From contig CAJXPB010000001.1 in the NCBI GenBank assembly GCA_913057905.1, positions 682,001-746,000 on the forward strand: DNA of 64,000 nt, given 5' to 3'. A program made the translations under genes and the position numbers. This document shows, piece by piece, positions 54,102-61,162 of this stretch. Positions within the stretch are counted from its first letter, which is position 1; each line of letters starts with the position of its first letter. This DNA is from an uncultured Pseudomonadota bacterium (lineage in GTDB: Bacteria; Myxococcota_A; Bradymonadia; Bradymonadales; Bradymonadaceae). The notes below the pieces were generated by a model. It was not told the origin of the DNA. It did no database searches and worked only from the letters and a program-made list of their open reading frames with translations.

Positions 54102-56078
54102 TCACGAGTCGATCTGATTCCACGCCGTGACCCGGTCGCGGCCCGACTCCTTGGAGTGATAAAGCGCTTCGTCGGCCCGGCGGATGAGAATGTCGTCATC
54201 GTCGCCGTCCTCCGGCCAAACCGCCGCTCCGAGGCTCACGGTGCACTGAAGGGTTCCGTCGTCGACGGGAAACGCCAGAGCGGCGACATTGCGCCGGACG
54301 CGTTCGGCCACGGTCAGAATGTCGTCCAGATCGGCCTCCTCCAGGAGGACGATGAACTCTTCTCCGCCCCACCGAGCCGGCATATCCGCCCCTCGCACCG
54401 ATGCACGCAAGGTAGCCGCCACCTGTTCGAGCACCCGATCCCCGACATCGTGTCCGTAGGTGTCATTGACCTCCTTGAAATGGTCGATATCGACCATCAG
54501 CAGCCCGAAGGGGCGTTCAGTGCGCCGATGCCGTACCAGCGCATCGTCGAGCTTCTGCTCGAACTGCCGACGATTCGGGAGCCCGGTCAGTTCGTCGGTC
54601 GAGGCCAGGGCCTGCATTCTGGCGTAGAGTCGGGCATTTTGGAGGGTCACCGCCGCCTGACTGGCAATCACGCCCAGCATATCTCGACGCCGAGTTCCAA
54701 AGACGTCGGCCTGCCGGCTGGCCACCACGAGCGTGCCGATGGCGCGATCCCGAGTAATCAGCGGAAACACCACCAGGCTTTCGAACCCATCCAGCCGATG
54801 CGACTCGTCGAACACGACGGTCCCGGCCTCGCGAACCCGCCCCTGGTACGGCAGATAGTGCTCGTTTTTGACGGCCATCGACACCAGCCCGCGATTGTCC
54901 TCGAACCGCACCCCTTCCCACTCCTCGAAGTCGGGGGAGTCGGGGGCCTCGAGGCGGACAATTTCGTGTTCGTCGGCCGCGTCGTCGCACAGTGTCACGG
55001 CGCCGACATCGAACTCGGCGACCTCGGAGGCGCTCTCCAGGGCCGCCGACAGCGCCTCTTCCATGGTCAATACGCTGTTGAGGCGTCGGCTCGCCGCAAA
55101 AAACCGAGACAATTCAAAGCGTGTTTCCTCGGCCGATCGAAAGAGACGTTCACTCTGGAGCGTCCGAAGCACCGAATCGGCCATCTGCTCGACCAACTCG
55201 ACCTCTTCGTCAGAGAAGGGTTCTCCGCCGATCCTGTCGATGCAGAGGACCCCGAGCAAACTGCCCTCCTCCAGGATGGGGACGCCTAGAAACTGATCGA
55301 TCGGCTCGGCTTCACGGTAATAGGTGACGCCCCGGGATCCCTGGCGCATATCGCTGAGACGAACCGGTTCCCGACACCGAACGATGCTGCCGACCACTCC
55401 CCGGGCCCGTTCGATAGCGCCCTCGACCAGGTTGTCCGAATCGCTGGCCAGCTCGCGGATCTCGAGGTCTCCCCCTTCGCCGCTCCCCCAGAGAACCACG
55501 CAGGTGTGGCAGTTCAGGGTTCGCTTCAGCAGGTAGAGACGCTCGTAGATCCCCTGTCGAACCGCTTCGACGGCGTCGATCACGGACAGGTCACTCCGGA
55601 CTCCGTCGGTTCCCGAGTCGGGGCGGGCGGAGTTCAACAGTCGGTATTCTCGAGCCCGCTGGAGCAACGACGCGCGATACTCCTCGAAGTCGGCGCGGCG
55701 CTGCTCTTCGGTGTCTCGAAGACTTTTGCGTTGGACGATATGACCGAGACCGGCAAAGCCAAGCAAGAATGCCGTCTTGAGCAACGGTTCACGGAACTCG
55801 ATCGATTGGCCGCCCGAGCCGACTAGTTCCGCCGCCAGCGGATCACTCCAGACGAAGAGCGCGGCCGCCAGCGTGGTGACCAGCGCCGCCGGCCAGCGTT
55901 GCCGCGCCGTCAAATAGACGACCGCTGCGTAGATAAAGGGGATTCCGTCCAGTGAGCTACCCAGCCGCAGCCCCGCCGCCGCAACCGACGCGAGCGCAAC
56001 GACGACCATCCCGGAACGCCACGATAGCTCATCAAATTCTTCGTCGGGCGCTTCGCGATCCGGACGCTTCACGGTCAC
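54102..56078 (-). CDS. Membrane GAF-GGDEF diguanylate cyclase
   Basis: This 658-residue protein has an N-terminal region of three to four membrane helices (about residues 20-120), two GAF-like domains (about 160-320 and 330-490), and a C-terminal GGDEF domain with GGEEF at 571-575 and the RxxD inhibitory site (Arg562-Asp565). The intact motif indicates active c-di-GMP synthesis with product inhibition. Start is GTG and overlaps the upstream FtsB-like stop (GTGA), so it is translationally coupled. It is the fifth gene of the TolQR-containing leftward run. Confidence 0.92.
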   Translation of the reverse strand: MTVKRPDREAPDEEFDELSWRSGMVVVALASVAAAGLRLGSSLDGIPFIYAAVVYLTARQRWPAALVTTLAAALFVWSDPLAAELVGSGGQSIEFREPLLKTAFLLGFAGLGHIVQRKSLRDTEEQRRADFEEYRASLLQRAREYRLLNSARPDSGTDGVRSDLSVIDAVEAVRQGIYERLYLLKRTLNCHTCVVLWGSGEGGDLEIRELASDSDNLVEGAIERARGVVGSIVRCREPVRLSDMRQGSRGVTYYREAEPIDQFLGVPILEEGSLLGVLCIDRIGGEPFSDEEVELVEQMADSVLRTLQSERLFRSAEETRFELSRFFAASRRLNSVLTMEEALSAALESASEVAEFDVGAVTLCDDAADEHEIVRLEAPDSPDFEEWEGVRFEDNRGLVSMAVKNEHYLPYQGRVREAGTVVFDESHRLDGFESLVVFPLITRDRAIGTLVVASRQADVFGTRRRDMLGVIASQAAVTLQNARLYARMQALASTDELTGLPNRRQFEQKLDDALVRHRRTERPFGLLMVDIDHFKEVNDTYGHDVGDRVLEQVAATLRASVRGADMPARWGGEEFIVLLEEADLDDILTVAERVRRNVAALAFPVDDGTLQCTVSLGAAVWPEDGDDDDILIRRADEALYHSKESGRDRVTAWNQIDS

Positions 56079-56596
56079 CCCCCTTCGCCGCGTTCAGAAA
56101 AGGAGACGGACTCGAAGGCCGTATCGGCGACGAGCTGGCGGACCTGCTCGCGCCGCAACGGCCCGACGTCCCCGAAGAACTCGACGAGAAGGTTTGCACT
56201 CGGAACGTCCTCGTGCAGTGTCGCGATCTCCGAGCGCAACCGCCCGAGCTCCACGGATTGTCCGGCCAGCCGTAATTCGTCAGCCTGAACTTCCAGGCGG
56301 ACGTTCATCGTCCCGGCCGCACCCGGCTGGCCGAACTGCATGACGAGCTCGCCGGGACGGGCCAATCCACCCTCACGACGGGCCCTGCGGGCCGCAGCGC
56401 GAGGATCCGTGCGAAGTGCCACGATCTGACGCTGAATCTGCTCGTTCTCGATGGCGAGTTCTTCGTTTCGTTCATCGAGTCGCCGACGCTCGGATTCCAT
56501 CTCCTCGGCACGGTCGATGACCGGATCCGTGAAGACCTGATAGGCCAGCCCGATCGAGCCGAGCAGCACCGTGGTCACGAGAACGATACGATTCAT
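56075..56596 (-). CDS. FtsB/DivIC-like coiled-coil membrane protein
   Basis: This 173-residue bitopic protein has a short cytoplasmic start, a membrane helix (VLVTTVLLGSIGLAYQVF) and a coiled coil (about residues 28-62, with EEMESERRRLDERNEEL) followed by a globular C-terminal part. The pattern, with DPRAAARRARREGGLARPGE after the coil, resembles FtsB/DivIC septum proteins (which carry an E-x-x-AR-x-x-x-g motif), though the C-terminal extension is longer. It is coupled to the cyclase by overlapping GTGA and separated from tolR by about 95 bases. Confidence 0.7.
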   Translation of the reverse strand: MNRIVLVTTVLLGSIGLAYQVFTDPVIDRAEEMESERRRLDERNEELAIENEQIQRQIVALRTDPRAAARRARREGGLARPGELVMQFGQPGAAGTMNVRLEVQADELRLAGQSVELGRLRSEIATLHEDVPSANLLVEFFGDVGPLRREQVRQLVADTAFESVSFSERGEGG

Positions 56597-56690
56597 GAGG
56601 GACGTGCGGGAGGGAATCAGAGGGTTGTTTCCTCTGAGGAGAGTATCACGACCGACTGCCTTCGCAAGATTCTACCGACGAGCGACCCAG

Positions 56691-57152
56691 TCAGTCATTC
56701 GGAGGGGCGTCGTCCTCTTCTTGTCGTTGCGTCACCAGGTCGACGCCGGAGAACCCCACCTGACGGATCTGGTCGAACAGCTCGACGATTCGCCCGTGGG
56801 TGGCATCGGTGTCTCCCTGCAGTCTTATTCGGGCCTCGGGCCGACTCGCGTACAGATTCTCGAGCTTCTGCTGCAGACTCTCACCCTGCAACTGGGCGTC
56901 TCCCGCAAATTCGATGCTCCCGTCGGCGCGCACGCGGAGCGTCACGGGTTCGGATTGCTGCGGCGCGGGGTCTCCCGTCGTCGTCTTCGGAAGATTCAAC
57001 GAAATTTCTTCCTGCGCGACGCCCTGGTTGGACTCCGAAAAGGAGGTGGTGATCAGAAAAAAGATCAAAAGCAGAAACACCACGTCGATGAGCGGCGTGA
57101 TCTCCATGTCCGGATGCTCGCGCTTGCGACGCGGGGAGTCACGAAGATCCAT
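56691..57152 (-). CDS. TolR/ExbD-type energy-transducing protein
   Basis: This 153-residue bitopic protein has the family core EITPLIDVVFLLLIFFLITTSF, here containing the conserved membrane Asp (LIDVVF) that works in proton-driven gating, and a periplasmic domain. The start was set at MDLRDSPRR, ahead of the basic cytoplasmic stub. It overlaps the TolQ/ExbB gene by 14 bases, so translation is coupled. Members power outer-membrane or surface machines. There is no TolA/TonB nearby in the window. Confidence 0.9.
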   Translation of the reverse strand: MDLRDSPRRKREHPDMEITPLIDVVFLLLIFFLITTSFSESNQGVAQEEISLNLPKTTTGDPAPQQSEPVTLRVRADGSIEFAGDAQLQGESLQQKLENLYASRPEARIRLQGDTDATHGRIVELFDQIRQVGFSGVDLVTQRQEEDDAPPND

Positions 57153-57834
57153 CGGCGTCCCCCTCGTCAGATGTCCCCTTGCCGGCGCGTACACCCGTCG
57201 TCGATGTGCCGGCGAGTTCGTCGGTCGCGTCGGTGGCGAAATTCTCAATTTCGACGGCGTACGTATCGACCCGGCTCAAGACATAGCGGTAGGCCAGATA
57301 TACGGGAATGGCGACGGTCAGGCCCGCGGCCGTGGTGATCAGCGCCTGCCAGATGCCTCCGGCGAGCAGGGCCGCCTCGACCTGCCCCGATCCAGAGGTC
57401 TGCATCATGACATCTCGAAAGACCGTGATCATCCCGATGACCGTACCCAGCAGCCCCATCAGAGGCGTCACCTGCGCGATCGCTCCCAGGGCGTCGACAA
57501 ACCGCTCCATGTAGTAGACCTCCCGCTGGCCCTCTTCAGCCATCACCTCTTTGATGACTTCACGGGATTGACCGGCCCGTCGGATGCCCGCTCCGATAAT
57601 TCGCGCAAACGGGGTGTCTGACGTCTCGCAGAGCGCCTCGGCGCGCTCCAAATCTCCGTCTCGGATCGACTCCCGAAGTTCCGACATCAGCGAGGGCGGC
57701 ATGATCGCGTCGCGCCGCAGCCCCCAGAGTCGCTCCAGAAAGAACGCCACCCCCAGCACCGAGCAGACGCCGATCGGGACCATCAGCCATCCGCCCTGTG
57801 CCAGGAAATTGTACAGCTCCGTCATCCCCATCAT
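57139..57834 (-). CDS. TolQ/ExbB-type proton channel protein
   Basis: This 231-residue protein has the MotA/TolQ/ExbB layout: one N-terminal membrane helix (GGWLMVPIGVCSVLGVAFFLE), a cytoplasmic loop, and two more helices (VTPLMGLLGTVIGMITVF, ALITTAAGLTVAIPVYLAY) with the conserved T-P-L-x-G-L-L-G-T-V and T-A-A-G-L-x-V-A-x-P blocks. With its overlapping partner it forms a proton-driven motor for envelope work. A short acidic tail ends the protein. It follows a small membrane protein gene by about 31 bases. Confidence 0.93.
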   Translation of the reverse strand: MMGMTELYNFLAQGGWLMVPIGVCSVLGVAFFLERLWGLRRDAIMPPSLMSELRESIRDGDLERAEALCETSDTPFARIIGAGIRRAGQSREVIKEVMAEEGQREVYYMERFVDALGAIAQVTPLMGLLGTVIGMITVFRDVMMQTSGSGQVEAALLAGGIWQALITTAAGLTVAIPVYLAYRYVLSRVDTYAVEIENFATDATDELAGTSTTGVRAGKGTSDEGDADGSS

Positions 57835-57865
57835 GCATCCATCGTTAGTTGATTCATATTGGCGG

Positions 57866-58342
57866 TCACGCGTCCTCCTCTCGCACGGCCTCGTCGGCTC
57901 GTTCCCCCTGCAGGCGTCGGCGACGCTGCTCCAACTCGAAGAGTGCCTCGAAGAAGTCGTAGAACTCTTCGCCCCGATAGTGGGCTCTCAGTTCGTCGAC
58001 GTCGATGTCATTCGCCCGGCAATACGCCTGCACCCTTTCATAGAGCCGCCGCGCTCGTCGACGAACAATGGCACGCACCACAAATAGTCCGACCAATGCC
58101 ACCGTGATGGCAGCCAGCCAGGTGACCGCCGAGGCGAGCCCCACGGTCCACCAACCTCCGATGACCACCCCCACCACGACCAACAGGATCGCCCCGCCGC
58201 CGTAGCCGTAGGTCGTTCCGAGACTCCTGTCGACCTCGCGAATCAGCGGACGATGCCGCTCCATCTCGTCGTCCGCGGCCGTTGCCTCGGTCCCGGTCGT
58301 GTCTACTTTCGTTCCTTCAGATTGTGTGTTCGGAGAAGTCAT
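57866..58342 (-). CDS. Small membrane protein upstream of tolQR
   Basis: I do not recognise this 158-residue protein. It has an acidic, Thr-rich N-terminal stretch, two adjacent membrane helices near residues 50-92 (AILLVVVGVVIGGWWTVGLA, WLAAITVALVGLFVV) and a basic then acidic cytoplasmic C-terminal half (RARRLYERVQAYCRAN, YDFFEALFELEQRRRR). GAGGG lies about 12 bases before the ATG. As head of the leftward run it may modulate the proton channel. It is transcribed divergently from the cold-shock fusion. Confidence 0.6.
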   Translation of the reverse strand: MTSPNTQSEGTKVDTTGTEATAADDEMERHRPLIREVDRSLGTTYGYGGGAILLVVVGVVIGGWWTVGLASAVTWLAAITVALVGLFVVRAIVRRRARRLYERVQAYCRANDIDVDELRAHYRGEEFYDFFEALFELEQRRRRLQGERADEAVREEDA

Positions 58343-58403
58343 CGTCAGTCGGTCCCTCGCTTGTGAGCACGTGTGGGCAGGCTGTTCCCACAAATCCATG
58401 AAA

Positions 58404-58432
58404 TTTAGCGGCCGGTCCGAGCATTCTACAAT
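58404..58432 (+). promoter_or_regulatory. Candidate promoter for the cold-shock fusion
   Basis: TTTAGC and TACAAT stand 17 bases apart. The -10 box is strong, the -35 weak. The start point would give a leader of about 55 bases before the ATG, in the divergent intergenic region. Confidence 0.45.
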
Positions 58433-58492
58433 AGTGAGATGTGTTCTGTTCGGCCGAATCAGGCACTGAATAGTGATCCAGCAGGAGCAGTC

Positions 58493-59242
58493 ATGACCGC
58501 ATCGGAAGAAATCAACCCCCAGTCGATCCCGGTGGACGAGGGAGGGTCCTTGGCGGAGAGTTTCATGCATTACTTCGAGCGGTCCGGAGCGACCGTCGAA
58601 GTCGATGAGCAGTTCCGCGAGGATTACCTTCTCGATTTTATCGTGACGCGGCTAAAAGATGTCCACGCCCACGTCAACCTGGGCGTCCATGTGACTGCCG
58701 AGAGTGACAACCTGGAGGACCAGAAGACGTTTCTCCAGGCAGCCGAACGCGGCGTCGTGCTCAAGGCAATCTACATCGAACTCGCCGATGTCACGGCCGA
58801 CGCCGGCGGCCTTTTGGTCGCCTTCGGCGCGGCATTGTCCTTCTTGTTCGACCAGCGCTACTCCCAGGTTAACTCCATCGGCATTCGAGTCACGGAGAAT
58901 TGTTCGTTCAATTTCTTCGACCTCGACGAGAACATCGAACGCCTCGAGCGGATGTCGATGGATGAGGACCTGGCGGTCGGCGAGGATATGACCGGCCGGA
59001 TTATCGCCTACTTTACCGAAAAGGGCTTCGGGTTCATTCAGACCGAAGAGGAACGCAAGTTCTTCTTCCACATCGCCAATGTCGTGGATGATGACCTCCG
59101 CGGCAAACTCCCGTCGTACACTCCAGGCGAGACCATCGATGTGGCCTTTCAATACGGAGGCCACGACGGCAAGAAGTATCCCAAGGCGATCAATGTCTCG
59201 ATGCACCCGCCTGGAGACGGCGACGTCGAAGACACCGAATAA
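58493..59242 (+). CDS. Cold-shock-domain protein with novel N-terminal domain
   Basis: This 249-residue protein has an N-terminal domain of about 160 residues that I do not recognise (ESFMHYFERSGATVEVDEQF, VTENCSFNFFDLDENIERLE), joined to a C-terminal cold-shock OB domain from about residue 165: TGRIIAYFTEKGFGFIQTE with KFFFHIANV carries the RNP1 KGFGFI and RNP2 FFFH aromatic patches for single-stranded RNA/DNA. The AGGAG ribosome site precedes the ATG by eight bases; an upstream start would not. A bidirectional terminator follows. Fusion is unusual, as free cold-shock proteins are about 70 residues. Confidence 0.8.
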   Translation: MTASEEINPQSIPVDEGGSLAESFMHYFERSGATVEVDEQFREDYLLDFIVTRLKDVHAHVNLGVHVTAESDNLEDQKTFLQAAERGVVLKAIYIELADVTADAGGLLVAFGAALSFLFDQRYSQVNSIGIRVTENCSFNFFDLDENIERLERMSMDEDLAVGEDMTGRIIAYFTEKGFGFIQTEEERKFFFHIANVVDDDLRGKLPSYTPGETIDVAFQYGGHDGKKYPKAINVSMHPPGDGDVEDTE

Positions 59243-59269
59243 ACCCGCTGTCCAGACAGGCCCGATATC

Positions 59270-59307
59270 AAAAAAGCCCGACCGGCTCCCGCCGGTCGGG
59301 CTTTTTT
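59270..59307. terminator. Bidirectional rho-independent terminator
   Basis: A long perfect stem (GCCCGACCGGC pairing with GCCGGTCGGGC, extended by A:T pairs) has a four-base loop and is flanked by A-rich and T-rich runs of six to seven. It lies between the convergent cold-shock fusion and barrel genes and can serve both. Confidence 0.9.
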
Positions 59308-59324
59308 TAGTCGTCCAGCGTCGT

Positions 59325-60386
59325 TCAGTAACTGGCTGACACAGCCAACTGAAGCGACGAGTAGTTGCTGGCTGCGCCCTGGGTGTTCCAGAACGGGAAG
59401 CGAAAGCTCTCGTTGTCGTCTGTCTTGGGCGGCTGACGTGTCACGATGCCGCCGCTGACCGACAGGTATTTGTTGATGGGGTAGGACAGCGTCACCGTCG
59501 CGGAACTGAGATCCTGCGTGCCGCGACCCGTATCGGCGAATTCTGAGTTCAACTCATCGTTGTTGTCGATCTTGTAGGTCCAGTATTTTGCCAGCCCGTA
59601 CGAGATCGTACCCCGAAGTTTGTCTACGATCGGAAACGAGAGCGTCAGAGTACCGCTGAGGGCGTACTCGGTGTTGATGCCGCCGATCGCGATCAACCCG
59701 TCTCCAAGGTCCTCAGACTGATTGTTCCGGAACAAGACGTTGTCCTCACCGACTTCATCGATATTGACCCTCGGACTCTTGAACCGATGGAAGGTCTTCG
59801 AGCCGCTGACCGAGCCGATGACGACGACTTTGTCGAAGAGATTGTGAGAGATCGAGACCGTCCCGTCGACCCCGACGATCTTCGACTGCGCCTGGCTCAC
59901 ATCCGACGTCGGAAAACTGAATTCAAGACTGGCCGAGAGATTCGAGTCGAGCGGCTCGATCTTGGTGCCGTTCCAGCTCGTCACCAGCGAGATGTCTTGG
60001 AAGCGAAACTCGCCTGGCCCATTGAGGCCGCCGCCCTGAGTCAGCCAGTGTGTCCAGGTAAACTCCGGCGAAAAGCTGAAGTCGCCGACCTCGTAGGACC
60101 CGGAGAGGACGTAGATCAAAAGGGCCCGGTCGAAGGCCGATGCATTCGGAGCCTGTTCACCAGACGTTCCCGTCTGGTTCTCCAGATCAGCGAACGTACC
60201 CTGCCCGACGCGCGACACAAGGTCGGCCGACAATGACCAGGAACGGTCTTCCTGACCACCCTGTTCGATCTGCCCGGTCTCTTCATCGACAGGACTTCCA
60301 TCGGCCGCCCAGGCCGTCGTCGACGCCACGAGACCCACGGCCAGCGTCGCGACCGCGAGTGCCATCTGTGTGAACTGTTTTGTCAT
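59325..60386 (-). CDS. Outer-membrane beta-barrel protein
   Basis: This 353-residue protein has a signal peptide (MTKQFTQMALAVATLAVGLV, cleavage near AWAAD) followed by alternating polar-hydrophobic strands (LSADLVSRVGQG, FSFSPEFTWTHWL, ISLVTSWNGT, GTISYGLAKYWTYK) and a C-terminal aromatic residue (LAVSASY) fitting the BAM insertion signal. I infer an outer-membrane barrel of about twelve to fourteen strands; the function is unknown. It shares the bidirectional terminator with the cold-shock fusion. Confidence 0.75.
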   Translation of the reverse strand: MTKQFTQMALAVATLAVGLVASTTAWAADGSPVDEETGQIEQGGQEDRSWSLSADLVSRVGQGTFADLENQTGTSGEQAPNASAFDRALLIYVLSGSYEVGDFSFSPEFTWTHWLTQGGGLNGPGEFRFQDISLVTSWNGTKIEPLDSNLSASLEFSFPTSDVSQAQSKIVGVDGTVSISHNLFDKVVVIGSVSGSKTFHRFKSPRVNIDEVGEDNVLFRNNQSEDLGDGLIAIGGINTEYALSGTLTLSFPIVDKLRGTISYGLAKYWTYKIDNNDELNSEFADTGRGTQDLSSATVTLSYPINKYLSVSGGIVTRQPPKTDDNESFRFPFWNTQGAASNYSSLQLAVSASY

Positions 60387-60724
60387 CTGCGCTCCTGCAA
60401 AATCATGTCTCGATTTGGGGCGCCCCGTCGCACATCGGTTCGACGATGACGAGGGGTCGTATCAGTGTCGATCACCACCCCAGTATCTATGCAAGCTACG
60501 TTCCGTCGGACGCGTGAACGTTCTTACGATCTCGACACAACGACGTTCCACTTCGCGCCGCGACGGTAGACTGACACCCGAAATACGTCAACACGGGTCC
60601 ACACCTCCAAGGACTCGACGGCCCACAAAATTCCTTGCCACGCCGATGGCCCGTCCTACACTGACCAGTCGTGGCAGCCAACGATGGCTGATACACCAGA
60701 TCGACCGAACCAAGGAAGGCACCC
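60387..60724. other. Intergenic region, divergent promoters
   Basis: This 338-base gap separates the divergent barrel and roadblock-type genes. It holds the roadblock promoter and a run of short CG-rich sequence. I see no gene, RNA or repeat in the rest; the barrel promoter must lie near 60400-60480 but I find no clear boxes. Confidence 0.5.
60635..60662 (+). promoter_or_regulatory. Candidate promoter for the roadblock-type gene
   Basis: TTGCCA and TACACT stand 16 bases apart, about 62 bases before the ATG. A GGAAGG ribosome site follows just ahead of the start. Confidence 0.45.
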
Positions 60725-61144
60725 ATGGAAAGCATCGCCGTCGACCGACGACAAAAACGGAGTCAGGAAACAACCGAGGCCATCGAGCTCCAACTGGAGC
60801 ATCTTGCAGACACGTGCGAGCTCGAACATCTCGTCCTGGCCGACAGCAGTGGATTGATGCTCGCCTGTTCCGGAAGCTCCGATTCCGGCCAGGCCCTCGC
60901 AGCGTACGCCCCGGTCTTTCGCCGGCACCTCGAACAGGGAAAACGCCGGCGAGTCATGCAAAAGCTCGGGGATCTGCTGCCCGGCGTCAGCGGTCAGAGG
61001 CTGACCGTGCGCCGGTTCAGGCTCAACGGAGAACACCACTTTCTGTGCGTGGTCGGGCCGGAGGAGACGGTTCGGCAGGCGAACCTCTACCGTGCCGTCA
61101 CCGGCATTCGTCGCATCGTGGCAGAGACAACTACGGCCGCCTGA
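60725..61144 (+). CDS. Roadblock/LC7-like protein
   Basis: This 139-residue soluble protein resembles the roadblock/LC7 fold in pattern: a helix (ETTEAIELQLEHLADTCELE), a strand pair (HLVLADSSGLMLACSGS, with the conserved L-x-D-x-x-G-L turn), a central helix and strands (RLTVRRFRLNGEHHFLCVVG) and a closing helix. Roadblock proteins regulate small Ras-like GTPases such as MglA, which are common in the supposed lineage; no GTPase gene adjoins it here. It stands alone with its own promoter and converges with the IgGFc-binding-type gene. Confidence 0.65.
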   Translation: MESIAVDRRQKRSQETTEAIELQLEHLADTCELEHLVLADSSGLMLACSGSSDSGQALAAYAPVFRRHLEQGKRRRVMQKLGDLLPGVSGQRLTVRRFRLNGEHHFLCVVGPEETVRQANLYRAVTGIRRIVAETTTAA

Positions 61145-61162
61145 TGGCTGGCGCCCCGGATG

